From assembly GCF_000166275.1 (NCBI RefSeq), contig NZ_CM001023.1, positions 1,801,001 through 1,865,000 on the forward strand: a stretch of 64,000 nucleotides of DNA, written 5' to 3'. A program made the position numbers and the translations under genes. The stretch is from Algoriphagus machipongonensis. Its GTDB lineage: Bacteria; Bacteroidota; Bacteroidia; Cytophagales; Cyclobacteriaceae. Of the stretch, positions 9,602 through 19,202 are shown piece by piece (position 1 is the stretch's first letter; each line of letters begins with the position of its first letter). The notes below the pieces were generated by a model that made no database searches, had not been told where the DNA came from, and was given only the letters and a program-made list of their open reading frames with translations.

Positions 9602-9627
9602 AAAACCCATGAAAATGGGTTTTTTTT
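9602..9627. terminator. Bidirectional rho-independent terminator
   Basis: AAAACCCAT and ATGGGTTTT arms around a GAAA loop, followed on the plus strand by a run of eight T and preceded by A-runs. It ends the mla operon and, read the other way, the convergent EEP gene. Confidence 0.85.
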
Positions 9628-9634
9628 ATGCCTT

Positions 9635-10690
9635 TTAAATTCCCAACAATCCGTTCTTGATTTTCTCGTTTGCTTCTTTCTTATCCTCTCCATCCACATC
9701 GAGGGATTCAGTTGTATTCTGAGAAGTGATAACCGCTTTCATACTGATAGGGAAGTGATCTGAATTGATGGAGGGCATTACTTTTAATTCGGTCAAACCA
9801 AATTGCTTGCTAAGGAATACATGATCCAAAGGCCATCTAAACAAAGGGATTTTAGCGTTATAAGTACTGAAAAGACCTCTACCTCTTCTTGGGTCAGACA
9901 TTTCAGAGACTTTTAAAAACAATTCCGTCGTATAACTCCATGCCACATCATTGAGGTCTCCTATTACCAAAGAAGGGTTTTTATTTGCTTTTGCTTTCTT
10001 GCCTACAATCAAAATTTCGGCATCCCGTTCTGTACTTTTTGGGTTTTCATTTGGAACAGGTGGGGTTGGGTGAATGGCATAAACCGTGATGATTTTGCCA
10101 CTTTTTAATTTGAGTTCTAATTCAATCGAAGGGATTTCATCGTCAATCAGGTATTCAATTTTTTGAGAAACAATTTCCAATCGAGTGTATAAAAGCATTC
10201 CATATGTATTATCAAGAGGGATGAGGATTTTGTTTTCATATTCTTCTTCAATTTTACTGATTCCATCTTTCCATTTTTGATCAGTTTCTACCAAAAAAAC
10301 TAAGTCTGGACTCGTTTTAAGCACTAAATCCACCAGCTTGTCATAGCTTTTATTAAACTGATACACGTTACTGACCATCAGATGAATCCCATTTTCTTGA
10401 TCAAATGGGACAGTTTCGATCATTTTCTTTCCGATAGGACTAAAAGTCTTTACTTGTTGAAAAAGGTGAACTGCTGCTAAAAGGAGTAGAAATAACCATG
10501 TCCATTTTTCAGAATTCTGGATTTCCAAAGGCAAGGCAAGCCATGCGGTGATACAAATAACTATAAGAACTAATTTCTGTAGTTGCGGGTAATCAAAAAT
10601 TCTTATCCACCAATAATCCCATTTGATGAAAGGAATGAGTGTAGCGATGATTAGAAAGGCACTTGCGAACCTCAAAATTAAAACAGGCAT
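9635..10690 (-). CDS. Membrane-anchored endonuclease/exonuclease/phosphatase (EEP) family protein
   Basis: 351 residues. Roughly the first 85 residues form about three membrane helices (ILRFASAFLIIATLIPFI; LVLIVICITAWLAL; WTWLFLLLLAAVHLF). The catalytic EEP domain follows with its usual metal and active-site pieces: LVFLVETDQKW (Glu), VYAIHPTPP (His), LVIGDLNDVAWS (Asp/Asn), PLDHVF and SDHFP. The active site is predicted to face the periplasm. EEP proteins cleave phosphodiesters in nucleic acids, lipids or nucleotides; the substrate is not evident. A charged tail (DGEDKKEANEKIKNG) ends the protein. Confidence 0.82.
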   Translation of the reverse strand: MPVLILRFASAFLIIATLIPFIKWDYWWIRIFDYPQLQKLVLIVICITAWLALPLEIQNSEKWTWLFLLLLAAVHLFQQVKTFSPIGKKMIETVPFDQENGIHLMVSNVYQFNKSYDKLVDLVLKTSPDLVFLVETDQKWKDGISKIEEEYENKILIPLDNTYGMLLYTRLEIVSQKIEYLIDDEIPSIELELKLKSGKIITVYAIHPTPPVPNENPKSTERDAEILIVGKKAKANKNPSLVIGDLNDVAWSYTTELFLKVSEMSDPRRGRGLFSTYNAKIPLFRWPLDHVFLSKQFGLTELKVMPSINSDHFPISMKAVITSQNTTESLDVDGEDKKEANEKIKNGLLGI

Positions 10691-10841
10691 GGGCTTTGGC
10701 TTTATTAGCTCAGTATAAAGAAGTAGGAAGTTAAGAAACCAAATTAAACAATGCGCAAATAGAAGCTATTTAAGGAATTCTATCTTTTGTATTTTGGTTA
10801 TTACTTCGAAAGCTTCTCATTTTAACGAAATAACTTTTATC

Positions 10842-13616
10842 ATGAACCAAGACCCATACCAAATCAAATCAAGTTTAAAAACCGAATCAGGTAATTATGA
10901 TTTTTGGAGTCTAGAAAAGCTTCAAAATGCCGGACACGATATTAAAAAGTTGCCTTTTTCTATTCGGATTTTATTAGAAAACGCCCTCAGGAATTATGAT
11001 AATTTTTCCATTACTGAGGAACACTTGAAGACTATTTTAAATTGGAAACCTGAGCCATCAGACGCAGATATTCCCTATAAACCTGCCAGGGTTTTGATGC
11101 AGGATTTTACAGGAGTCCCTGCGGTAGTGGACATTGCTTCTTTACGTTCGGAAGCTCAAAGAAAAGGAAAAAATCCAGAGCAAATCAATCCTTTGATTCC
11201 GGTGGATTTAGTGATTGACCACTCTGTTCAGGTGGATTATTTTGGTACCAATTACAGTTACCAAAGAAACGTGGAAGTGGAATATGAGCGGAATTCAGAA
11301 CGATATCAATTTTTAAAATGGGCGCAAAAATCCTTTGATAATTTTTCTGTCGTTCCTCCGGGAATGGGGATTTGTCATCAGGTAAACCTCGAATACTTGG
11401 CGCAGGGCGTGATTTTACGAGACGGTAAGGTCTTTCCTGATACATTGGTAGGAACAGATTCTCACACCCCAATGGTCAATGGAATTGGCGTAGTGGGCTG
11501 GGGAGTAGGAGGGATCGAAGCAGAAGCAGCGCTTTTGGGACAGCCAATATTTTTCATAATGCCAGAAGTAGTAGGCCTTAAATTGACTGGAAAATTACCA
11601 GCTGGTACCACAGCAACGGATATGGTTTTAACTATTACTGAATTGCTGAGAAATCATGGGGTAGTAGGGAAGTTTGTAGAAGTTTTCGGTCCTGGACTGG
11701 ATCATTTGACCGTGCCGGATCGAGCGACAATTTCTAATATGTCACCTGAGTTTGGTTGTACGGTTTCCTATTTCCCAATTGATGATCGCACCTTGGATTA
11801 CATGGGTAAAACCAATCGAAGTAAGGAGCAAATTCAATTGGTAGAAGATTATTGTAAAGCCAATATGTTGTGGAGGCAAGAAGAGGAATTGATCCAATAT
11901 TCCTCCTTGGTTGAGCTGGATCTAGGAACTGTTGAAGCCACTGTTTCTGGACCAAAAAGGCCACAAGACAAAATCTTGGTAAGGAACTTCAAACCAAAAT
12001 TTGAAGAGTTGCTGAAGTCTGTACATGGTAGAGATTACATTCCAATGGACCGCCGTGAGGTAGGGAGAATGTTGGCAGAAGGTGGAGGACAATCCGCAAA
12101 TGATGCAAAAGATTCCCCACAAGATGTGGCTTATAAAACTGAGGTGAAAAATGGTTTGAAATCTGTAACGGTTGATTTAAACTATGAAAAATTCAAGCTT
12201 CATGATGGTTCTATAGTCATAGCTGCAATTACCTCCTGTACTAATACCTCTAACCCAGCAGTGATGCTTGGAGCAGGTTTGGTTGCTAGAAAGGCGATTG
12301 AAAAGGGTTTGGATGTAAAACCTTGGGTAAAGACCTCTCTGGCTCCCGGATCCAAAGTAGTGACCGATTATCTGGAGAAAGCAGGTTTGTTGGATGAATT
12401 AGAAGCACTGAAGTTTCATACTGTTGGCTATGGCTGTACTTCCTGCATAGGTAACTCAGGGCCTCTTCCACCTCATATTGCCAAGGCAGTAGAGGAAAAT
12501 GATTTGGTCGTTGCATCCGTGCTATCTGGAAATAGAAACTTCGAAGCGAGAGTTCACCCACAGGTGAAAATGAATTACTTAATGTCCCCCATGCTAGTGG
12601 TCGTCTATGCTTTGGCAGGAAGGGTTGACGTCGATTTATACAACGAACCCTTGGGTTATGATCCTAATCAGGAACCCGTTTACTTAAAAGATATCTGGCC
12701 AAGTACTGCGGAGATTGATGAGATCTCTAGACAGGTATTGACTCCGGATGATTATAAGAAAAATTACGGCGAAATCTTTGAAGGAAATGAAATCTGGCAG
12801 AATTTGGAATCAGGAAAAGGAGCTATTTACCCTTGGGATGATGCCAGTACCTATATTAAAGAAGCTCCGTTTTTTAAGGGGATTTCAATGGACATCGAAG
12901 AGCCAAAAGATATCAGGCAAGCTAGAGTTCTCTTGAAATTAGGTGATTCTATTACCACAGATCATATCTCACCAGCGGGCTCATTCAAAACCGACACACC
13001 TGCTGGAAAATATTTAGTAGGACGAGGTGTACAGCGTCCGGATTTCAATTCTTATGGCTCCAGAAGAGGAAATGATGAGGTGATGGTTCGAGGTACTTTT
13101 GCCAATGTCAGAATCAAAAATCAACTGGCAATTCAGGAAGGTGGTTTTACCAAATATATTCCTGAGGATGAGGAAATGTCTGTCTTCGAGGCTTCTGAGA
13201 AATATCAAGCGGCCAATACCCCATTGATAGTCTTGGCGGGTAAAGAATATGGTTCAGGTTCTTCCAGAGATTGGGCAGCCAAAGGAACTAATTTACTTGG
13301 AATAAAAGCTGTGATTGCTGAAAGTTATGAGCGAATCCACAGAAGTAATTTGGTGGGAATGGGAGTTTTACCATTGCAGTTTGTTGCCGGAGAAAGCGCA
13401 GATAGTTTAGGTTTGACTGGATTGGAAAGCTTTACGATTTTGGGAATTGAAAATGGGTTAAAGCCAGGTCAGCTATTCGATGCAAAAGCAGTGGATAAGG
13501 ATGGAAAAGAGATTGATTTCAAGGTGAAGTCAAGATTGGACTCCGATGTAGAAATCGCCTATTACAAGCATGGAGGTATTTTGAACTATGTATTGAGGAA
13601 TTTCTTAAAGGATTGA
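10842..13616 (+). CDS. acnA: Aconitate hydratase (AcnA type)
   Basis: 924 residues from the ATG at 10842; the in-frame TTG at 10794 would add a poor 16-residue extension. It interconverts citrate and isocitrate in the TCA cycle. The 4Fe-4S cluster Cys is in SCTNTSNPAV (about residue 465), and the other two are in GYGCTSCIGNSG (about 531). AcnA-specific motifs are present: GVGTDSHTPMVNGIGVVGWGVGG-like segment near residue 205, GSSRDWAAKGT near 805 and an intact swivel domain. Length is normal for AcnA/IRP1-type aconitases, not AcnB. TTTG-rich sequence just upstream (about 10782-10796) is the probable promoter. Confidence 0.95.
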   Translation: MNQDPYQIKSSLKTESGNYDFWSLEKLQNAGHDIKKLPFSIRILLENALRNYDNFSITEEHLKTILNWKPEPSDADIPYKPARVLMQDFTGVPAVVDIASLRSEAQRKGKNPEQINPLIPVDLVIDHSVQVDYFGTNYSYQRNVEVEYERNSERYQFLKWAQKSFDNFSVVPPGMGICHQVNLEYLAQGVILRDGKVFPDTLVGTDSHTPMVNGIGVVGWGVGGIEAEAALLGQPIFFIMPEVVGLKLTGKLPAGTTATDMVLTITELLRNHGVVGKFVEVFGPGLDHLTVPDRATISNMSPEFGCTVSYFPIDDRTLDYMGKTNRSKEQIQLVEDYCKANMLWRQEEELIQYSSLVELDLGTVEATVSGPKRPQDKILVRNFKPKFEELLKSVHGRDYIPMDRREVGRMLAEGGGQSANDAKDSPQDVAYKTEVKNGLKSVTVDLNYEKFKLHDGSIVIAAITSCTNTSNPAVMLGAGLVARKAIEKGLDVKPWVKTSLAPGSKVVTDYLEKAGLLDELEALKFHTVGYGCTSCIGNSGPLPPHIAKAVEENDLVVASVLSGNRNFEARVHPQVKMNYLMSPMLVVVYALAGRVDVDLYNEPLGYDPNQEPVYLKDIWPSTAEIDEISRQVLTPDDYKKNYGEIFEGNEIWQNLESGKGAIYPWDDASTYIKEAPFFKGISMDIEEPKDIRQARVLLKLGDSITTDHISPAGSFKTDTPAGKYLVGRGVQRPDFNSYGSRRGNDEVMVRGTFANVRIKNQLAIQEGGFTKYIPEDEEMSVFEASEKYQAANTPLIVLAGKEYGSGSSRDWAAKGTNLLGIKAVIAESYERIHRSNLVGMGVLPLQFVAGESADSLGLTGLESFTILGIENGLKPGQLFDAKAVDKDGKEIDFKVKSRLDSDVEIAYYKHGGILNYVLRNFLKD

Positions 13617-13642
13617 TTTACCATTTACTCTTAAAAACCAAT

Positions 13643-13673
13643 AAAACCCGTCAGAAATGGCGGGTTTTGTTGG
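13643..13673. terminator. Bidirectional terminator after acnA
   Basis: AAAACCCG (13643-13650) pairs with CGGGTTTT (13661-13668) around a 10-base loop, followed by GTTGGTTT. It lies between the convergent acnA and TonB-C protein genes. Confidence 0.75.
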
Positions 13674-13674
13674 T

Positions 13675-14433
13675 TTAGCTAAGTTTGAATCGAATTAGGA
13701 CTCTTACCAAGGAAGTTGTTTTATTTCCATAGATGTCAATAGGCGCAATGAAACTTGGATTAAAAGCTTTCATAACTCTTATAGCTTCATTTATTAATGG
13801 TTTGTAAAGTTCGTCCTTATTAAGACAAGATATCTCTGAAACTTCCCCTTCTTCATTGATGTCTAGCTTAAGCAATACAGTGCCCATTTCTTTCCGATAT
13901 CTTGCTTGCTGAGGATACCTTAAGTTTTGAGCTAGAAATGAATTATAGTCTCTCATTTCATAATTTGTTTGGAGTACCATCGGGTTTTTCTCACTTTGAA
14001 GTATAGGTGACTCTTCGTCACCCAAGTAAAAGGAATACGAACCTCCTGCCATATATTCCAAACGAGAAACAACAACTTCTCCTTCCAAAAAAAACCTTAC
14101 AAAACTTCCATTATCCACATTTTTAATTTCACTTGAAATCAAGTTCTGCAGCGTGTCATACTTGGAAATGATCGCTTCATTATATCCCAACTCCTCGTTG
14201 TATTTCTCTTTGGTCTGGCTAAATAGACGGTTATTAAGATCGTAAATCTTAGAAATGGATGAGCTGTCTTTTCCGGTCGTTATTATCTGATTGTATTTGT
14301 GTGTACCAAAGCTCTCATTAAGAATTGGCTTCATTCCTCCGTCTAATTTGATGATTACCCTTTCTTGGGCATTAAGAGAAATACTATAAAGGCAAATAAA
14401 AAGTAAGGTGATAAATGAAATTCTTACGGGCAT
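13675..14433 (-). CDS. Exported protein with TonB C-terminal-like domain
   Basis: 252 residues with a signal peptide (MPVRISFITLLFICLYSISLNAQ). The last ~85 residues match the TonB C-terminal fold as found in many Bacteroidota proteins: NLRYPQQARYRKEMGTVLLKLDINEEGEVSEI, then NEAIRVMKAFNPSFIAPI. The middle part has MORN-like 'toxin-antitoxin YwqK-type' echoes (YDLNNRLFSQTKEKYNEELG) but these are weak. It lacks the N-terminal transmembrane anchor and proline linker of true TonB, so energy transduction is doubtful. It is a tandem paralogue of the next gene. Confidence 0.72.
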   Translation of the reverse strand: MPVRISFITLLFICLYSISLNAQERVIIKLDGGMKPILNESFGTHKYNQIITTGKDSSSISKIYDLNNRLFSQTKEKYNEELGYNEAIISKYDTLQNLISSEIKNVDNGSFVRFFLEGEVVVSRLEYMAGGSYSFYLGDEESPILQSEKNPMVLQTNYEMRDYNSFLAQNLRYPQQARYRKEMGTVLLKLDINEEGEVSEISCLNKDELYKPLINEAIRVMKAFNPSFIAPIDIYGNKTTSLVRVLIRFKLS

Positions 14434-14495
14434 TTTCTTCTTTCAACTAAATTTATTTGAAATTAATAAATGCTCTAAAAAATAATAGTTGATTC

Positions 14496-15251
14496 TTAAT
14501 AAAAATAGAATCCCACAGGTAAATAGAGCCAGGATTCGATGGTTTCACCATTGAAATTAATGGCTGGTGAATAGTTGCCCTTAAATAGATTGCCAATTCT
14601 GAGGGCTTCCTCTCTCAAAATATCGGGGGTTTGATAAGGGTTCGCCACTTCAACTTTAGTCCTCTGGCCATTTTCATCAATTAAAAACGCCAGGACCACT
14701 GTTCCTTCCAATCCTTTTTTTTGAGCTTCAGAAAGGAATTTTCTTTCACCCATTACAAATTTTTTCCATTCCCGATCATTGGGAAATAGGGCAGGTTTGA
14801 AGTCATTTCTCTTGGATTTATACTGATTGGAACTGGACTTTCTCCAAATCTCAAAATGATCATTTCCCTTATCGATCACATGCGCGACTTGGATGCCATT
14901 TTCATAATAATAGGTGAGCCTTTTGCCACTGCCTTCCATTTCCTCGCTTCTTCTGATAAGATTCCCTTTTTCATCAAAAACATCTATCACTTCCTCAAAT
15001 CTACCGCTTTGCGGGTGGGTTATGGTCTGAATAGTTTTAATGACGTGATTTTTGGGGTCTGTGATCTGCGAAAATGTGCTACCATCCTCATTGATACTTT
15101 TGATTTCATTGTACTGGATGGATTGGGGAAATTTTGGGTCGGCTTCAAAAAAATGCTTGTTTAATGGAGTTGCCTCAAAGCCTTGGGCTTTTAACAAGAT
15201 GTTGGGGATAACAAATAGAAAAAAGATTTTAATAAATCTCAGGAAATTCAT
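14496..15251 (-). CDS. Exported protein with TonB C-terminal-like domain, tandem paralogue
   Basis: 251 residues with signal peptide MNFLRFIKIFFLFVIPNILLKAQ. The C-terminal part (SEAQKKGLEGTVVLAFLIDENGQRTKVEV...EALRIGNLFKGNYSPAI) matches the TonB C-terminal pattern. The central region (VFDEKGNLIRRSEEMEGSGKRLTYYYENGIQVAHV) resembles YwqK-like antitoxin repeats. It has the same size and domain order as the gene 62 nt downstream, so the pair probably arose by duplication and is co-transcribed. Function unknown. Confidence 0.7.
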   Translation of the reverse strand: MNFLRFIKIFFLFVIPNILLKAQGFEATPLNKHFFEADPKFPQSIQYNEIKSINEDGSTFSQITDPKNHVIKTIQTITHPQSGRFEEVIDVFDEKGNLIRRSEEMEGSGKRLTYYYENGIQVAHVIDKGNDHFEIWRKSSSNQYKSKRNDFKPALFPNDREWKKFVMGERKFLSEAQKKGLEGTVVLAFLIDENGQRTKVEVANPYQTPDILREEALRIGNLFKGNYSPAINFNGETIESWLYLPVGFYFY

Positions 15252-15430
15252 TGATTACAGCTGCTGTATTTCATTAAAGTATTGAATTTTAGATACACTT
15301 TCAAAAGATAGTTTCCCAAAAAGAGTTTTTTGATGCCCAAAAACCTATAAAAAAGATGAGGTAATTATTGTCTCATCAAGGATGAAAACTTCCTTTGGAC
15401 AAAATCTCTTTTATCCCTCAAGATAAGTCT

Positions 15431-15438
15431 TAATTTTG
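15431..15438 (+). promoter_or_regulatory. Bacteroidota -7 box (TAATTTTG) upstream of pgi
   Basis: TAATTTTG matches the TAnnTTTG consensus of the Bacteroidota housekeeping sigma factor and lies 28 nt before the pgi ATG, giving a leader of about 20 nt. No convincing -33 TTTG is seen at the expected spacing. Confidence 0.45.
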
Positions 15439-15465
15439 TTGCTCATACCTATATTTTAACCTAAC

Positions 15466-17109
15466 ATGAATTCGATAAATCCTACCACAACACCAGCATG
15501 GGGAAGACTTCAAGATCTTGCCAAAGAATATAAAAATCTTCAGATTTCATCCCTTTTTGAAGAAAGAGAACGATTTGAGAGGTATAGCATACAGCTGGAT
15601 GACATTTTAGTGGATTACTCCAAAAATAGAGTAAACGATGCCATTTTAAAGGCTCTTTGTGATTTAGCTAGAGAGACTGAATTGCATATCGCCATTGAGG
15701 ATATGTTTAAGGGCGAGGCAATTAACCAGACCGAAGGAAGAGCTGTTTTGCATACGGCTTTAAGAAATAAGTCCGATCACACAGTTACTGTGGATGGGAA
15801 AAATGTGATTGAGGATGTCAATAGGGTATTAGGTCAAATGAAGACTTTTGCCGATAAAATCCAAAATGGAGAATGGTTAGGTTTTACGGGTAAACCTATT
15901 AAATCATTGGTGAATATCGGGATTGGTGGTTCGGATCTCGGTCCAGTGATGGTCACTGAGGCTTTGAAACCCTACAAGCATCCTGAGATTGAATGTTATT
16001 TTGTCTCCAATGTGGATGGGACTCATATCGCAGAGACATTAAAGAAAGTAGATCCAGAAACTACGCTTTTCTTTATCGCTTCTAAGACCTTCACGACTCA
16101 GGAAACCATGACCAATGCACATACTGCTAGAGATTGGTTTTTAGAGCATGCCCATCAAGATACGGATGTTGCCAAGCATTTTGTGGCACTTTCTACCAAT
16201 GCTAAGGCAGTAGGGGAGTTTGGGATTGATACGGCCAATATGTTTGAGTTCTGGGACTGGGTAGGAGGAAGATATTCTTTATGGTCCGCTATTGGTTTGC
16301 CTATAGCTTGTACCATAGGTTTCGATAATTTTGATCAGTTGTTGAAAGGTGCTCATGCCATGGATAATCACTTCCGCCATTCTCAATTTAATAGGAATAT
16401 TCCAGTACTATTGGCATTGATCGGCTTATGGAATACCAACTTCCTTGGAGCAAGCTCGGAGGCAATACTTCCTTATGATCAGTATATGCATCGATTTGCT
16501 GCTTATTTCCAACAGGGGAATATGGAAAGTAATGGTAAGTACGTCAGTCGCTCTGGTGAAAAAGTAAATTACACCACAGGCCCAATTATTTGGGGAGAGC
16601 CAGGTACCAATGGGCAGCATGCTTTCTATCAGTTGATCCACCAAGGCACCCATTTGATTCCTTGTGATTTTATTGCTCCGGCTATCTCGCATAATCCGAT
16701 TGGAGATCACCATACTAAATTGTTATCCAATTTCTTTGCTCAAACAGAAGCTTTGATGAAAGGAAAATCTTTGGATGAAGTGAAAACTGAGATGAAAGCT
16801 GCGGGGATGTCTGATGAACAAATTGAGAAGATTGCACCTCATAGAGTTTTTGAAGGAAATAGACCTACAAATTCCATCTTGGTAAAAGAGATTACACCCT
16901 ACACCTTAGGTTCCTTGATTGCCATGTACGAGCATAAAATATTTGTTCAGGGTGTGATTTGGGATATATTCAGTTTTGACCAGTGGGGAGTGGAGCTTGG
17001 AAAAGTACTTGCCAAGGGAATCTTACCAGAGCTGCATGGCCCAGAAGAAATCACAAAACATGATGGATCTACCAATGGATTGATCAATGCTTATAAGAAA
17101 ATGAGATAA
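15466..17109 (+). CDS. pgi: Glucose-6-phosphate isomerase
   Basis: 547 residues, full length for the bacterial/eukaryotic PGI family. It interconverts glucose 6-phosphate and fructose 6-phosphate in glycolysis and gluconeogenesis. Sugar-phosphate site motifs are present: [13 protein letters not shown] (about residue 150), [18 protein letters not shown] (about 263), [18 protein letters not shown] with the catalytic Glu and His (about 380-396), and the C-terminal [10 protein letters not shown] with the catalytic Lys (about 505-514). It is a single-gene unit bounded by a promoter box and a strong terminator. Confidence 0.96.
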   Translation: MNSINPTTTPAWGRLQDLAKEYKNLQISSLFEERERFERYSIQLDDILVDYSKNRVNDAILKALCDLARETELHIAIEDMFKGEAINQTEGRAVLHTALRNKSDHTVTVDGKNVIEDVNRVLGQMKTFADKIQNGEWLGFTGKPIKSLVNIGIGGSDLGPVMVTEALKPYKHPEIECYFVSNVDGTHIAETLKKVDPETTLFFIASKTFTTQETMTNAHTARDWFLEHAHQDTDVAKHFVALSTNAKAVGEFGIDTANMFEFWDWVGGRYSLWSAIGLPIACTIGFDNFDQLLKGAHAMDNHFRHSQFNRNIPVLLALIGLWNTNFLGASSEAILPYDQYMHRFAAYFQQGNMESNGKYVSRSGEKVNYTTGPIIWGEPGTNGQHAFYQLIHQGTHLIPCDFIAPAISHNPIGDHHTKLLSNFFAQTEALMKGKSLDEVKTEMKAAGMSDEQIEKIAPHRVFEGNRPTNSILVKEITPYTLGSLIAMYEHKIFVQGVIWDIFSFDQWGVELGKVLAKGILPELHGPEEITKHDGSTNGLINAYKKMR

Positions 17110-17142
17110 GCTTATTTATCGCTTGAATTTCTATAAAAAATG

Positions 17143-17177
17143 AAAACCGTTGAAATTAAATTTCAACGGTTTTTTTA
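17143..17177. terminator. Bidirectional terminator after pgi
   Basis: Arms AAACCGTTGAAA (17144-17155) and TTTCAACGGTTT (17161-17172) with a five-base loop and T-run. It lies between the convergent pgi and gldH genes. Confidence 0.88.
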
Positions 17178-17218
17178 TTTCCAACTTACGCAACATTCAA
17201 AGTTGAGTACAAATCTGC

Positions 17219-17674
17219 TTACTTAAGGATTTTCAAACCTACGGCCTCAATTCCTGTTAATTCATTTTCTCTCATGTACTGAAGTAACGTGACCTTTTTC
17301 GTTTTAGGATTTAACTGGAATGGGAGTGAGTCGTAATAGGTGTAGCTACTACCAAAACCATCGCCCATGGGTTCTCCTGTTTTGGAATCAAACAAAGGAA
17401 CATTGACTAATTGATTGTCTAGAATTACACCCAATGAATCTCTACTAATTAACCGCACGTAGCAATTCGAATAGGCATATTCTTCATTAAATCTAAAAGC
17501 AATTAGGCTTTGATTGGTAAGCTCCTCTACCTCAGTCAAGTTGAAGTTTAAGCTGTCGGCTATTCCCCAACTCTTATTTGAAATAGGCTTAAATTCTTCA
17601 AATACCCGATCCTCAGTACAGGATGCAAAAACCATCATTGCTAAAAGGATCAACCAAGAAAAACGTTTAATCAT
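17219..17674 (-). CDS. gldH: Gliding motility lipoprotein GldH
   Basis: The start at 17674 is preferred because it begins a lipoprotein signal (MIKRFSWLILLAMMVFASC). The mature ~132 residues match the GldH pattern: VFEEFKPISNKSWGIADSLNFNLTEVEE..., NCYVRLISRDSLG, and a closing LLQYMRENELTGIEAVGLKI. GldH is one of the lipoproteins needed for gliding motility and linked to type IX secretion in Bacteroidota. Its ATG overlaps the end of ricT by 8 bases (stop at 17667-17669), so the two are translationally coupled. Confidence 0.82.
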   Translation of the reverse strand: MIKRFSWLILLAMMVFASCTEDRVFEEFKPISNKSWGIADSLNFNLTEVEELTNQSLIAFRFNEEYAYSNCYVRLISRDSLGVILDNQLVNVPLFDSKTGEPMGDGFGSSYTYYDSLPFQLNPKTKKVTLLQYMRENELTGIEAVGLKILK

Positions 17675-19157
17675 TTTTTGGTGGATTTTGATTGGGGCCT
17701 TGATTCTTTCTTGGTGGGAATTTTCTCTTACCTCCCGGTTTTCCACCTTCCTTCGGTTTTGGATTTGATTTGCCCTCTACAGGTGGCTTACCTTGCTTAC
17801 CCTCGTTTTTCTTTGGGTTGGGGTTTTGCCTTGGACCTCTTTGTTTTTTTGGAGGGTTAGTTCCTTGTGCCTGAGGCTGTTCTCCCTGTGGGTTTCTAGG
17901 CTTTTTCCTATTTCTATTTTTTCTTCTTTTCGGGTCTCCAGATGGGTTTTGCTCTCTTTGAGGGGAATTTGGTCCTTTTTGGTTGCTTGTTTTAGCTTGA
18001 GGATTGTCGGAATTATTCCCCTGAGGTTGATCTCCTTGTTTATTTCTTGGTTTCTTTCTGGACTTTCTTCTCTTCTTATTCGGTGTAGCAAATTTCTGAT
18101 CCAAAAGTTCTAGTTCTCTGGTAGATTTTGCAGCTAAATCTTCAATATCTGAAGCCTCATTGACCTGAAGATTAAAGACTTTTTTACCCTTGTTGTTCCA
18201 CTCCAATATCTCATTGACACGCTCACAAGTGATGTTATGCCAATCATTTTCGTTATTGTAGCTAAACCACATCATTTTTCTGAAGATGTCGGTTTTTTGA
18301 AGTTTTGCGGGGCCAGCTTCTGTCTGCAATGGACGGTCGATTTGAGGGATATCCTTGATGGCATCCATGTACGTGTCCAGTTCATAGTTTAGGCAGCACT
18401 TCAATCTCCCACATTGGCCAGAAAGTTTTCCTGGATTTAATGATAGATTTTGGTATCTGGCAGCAGAGGTGCTGACATTTTTAAAATCCACTAGCCAAGT
18501 AGAGCAACAAAGTTCTCGTCCACAGATTCCCAAACCACCGATTCTTCCTGCTTCCTGTCTTAGGCTTATCTGACGCATTTCAACGCGGATTCTGAACTCA
18601 GAAGCCAGAACTTTGATAAGTTCACGGAAATCTACACGTTCATCAGCAGAATAGTAAAAAGTTGCTTTGGAATTATCTGCCTGAAATTCTATGTCAGACA
18701 TTTTCATTTTTAATCCCAGCTCCTCTACAATTTGCTTGCAGCGGTAAAGGCTGGGGATTTCGCGGTTTTTGGCGTCCGCCCATTTCTCAAGGTCTTTTTC
18801 GGTCGCAATTCTATAAATGCGGAGGATCTCATCGTCATCTTTGATTTTCCGCTTTTGCATTTGCAATCGAACGAGTTCTCCCTGAAGAGATACGTAGCCA
18901 ATATGATGTCCATTAGGAACATCTACGACCACAGGATCACCTGTCGTCAATGGAAGATAGTCTACATTTCTGTAGTATTCTTTTCGACCTCCTTTAAACT
19001 TAATCTCTACTATATCAAAGGTATCTACCTCCGGAATTCCCATATGACTTAACCAGTCGAAGGAATTCATTTTATTGCAATCGCTCGTACCACAGCTGCC
19101 GTTATTTTGACATCCGCCACCACCAGAAGTAGTTGAGCAAGTCGTACATCCACTCAT
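17667..19157 (-). CDS. ricT: PSP1/RicT domain protein with long basic low-complexity tail
   Basis: 496 residues. It opens with a Cys-rich segment (CTTC, CQNNGSC, C). The PSP1 core (about residues 40-320) carries LGICGRELCC (about 208-217) and SGQCGRLKCCLNYE (about 245-258), the paired Cys motifs of RicT/YaaT that can hold Fe-S in the B. subtilis RicAFT complex. From about residue 358 to the end is a ~138-residue disordered tail rich in K, P, N, Q and G, with internal repeats (KKPRNKQGDQPQ and KKPRNPQGEQPQ). In Firmicutes RicT affects RNA processing; the role in Bacteroidota is unclear, but the basic tail suggests RNA binding (inference). Coupled to gldH. Confidence 0.82.
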   Translation of the reverse strand: MSGCTTCSTTSGGGGCQNNGSCGTSDCNKMNSFDWLSHMGIPEVDTFDIVEIKFKGGRKEYYRNVDYLPLTTGDPVVVDVPNGHHIGYVSLQGELVRLQMQKRKIKDDDEILRIYRIATEKDLEKWADAKNREIPSLYRCKQIVEELGLKMKMSDIEFQADNSKATFYYSADERVDFRELIKVLASEFRIRVEMRQISLRQEAGRIGGLGICGRELCCSTWLVDFKNVSTSAARYQNLSLNPGKLSGQCGRLKCCLNYELDTYMDAIKDIPQIDRPLQTEAGPAKLQKTDIFRKMMWFSYNNENDWHNITCERVNEILEWNNKGKKVFNLQVNEASDIEDLAAKSTRELELLDQKFATPNKKRRKSRKKPRNKQGDQPQGNNSDNPQAKTSNQKGPNSPQREQNPSGDPKRRKNRNRKKPRNPQGEQPQAQGTNPPKKQRGPRQNPNPKKNEGKQGKPPVEGKSNPKPKEGGKPGGKRKFPPRKNQGPNQNPPKND

Positions 19158-19202
19158 AAGTATATATTTACAGGGCTAAATGCCCTGGGAAGTTTGGGTT
19201 TA

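Noticed and set aside
17793..18113. Hydrophobic plus-strand frame of 106 residues
   Set aside because: Antisense of the K/P/N-rich RicT tail; the Leu/Phe/Ser-rich translation is what antisense of Lys/Asn codons gives.
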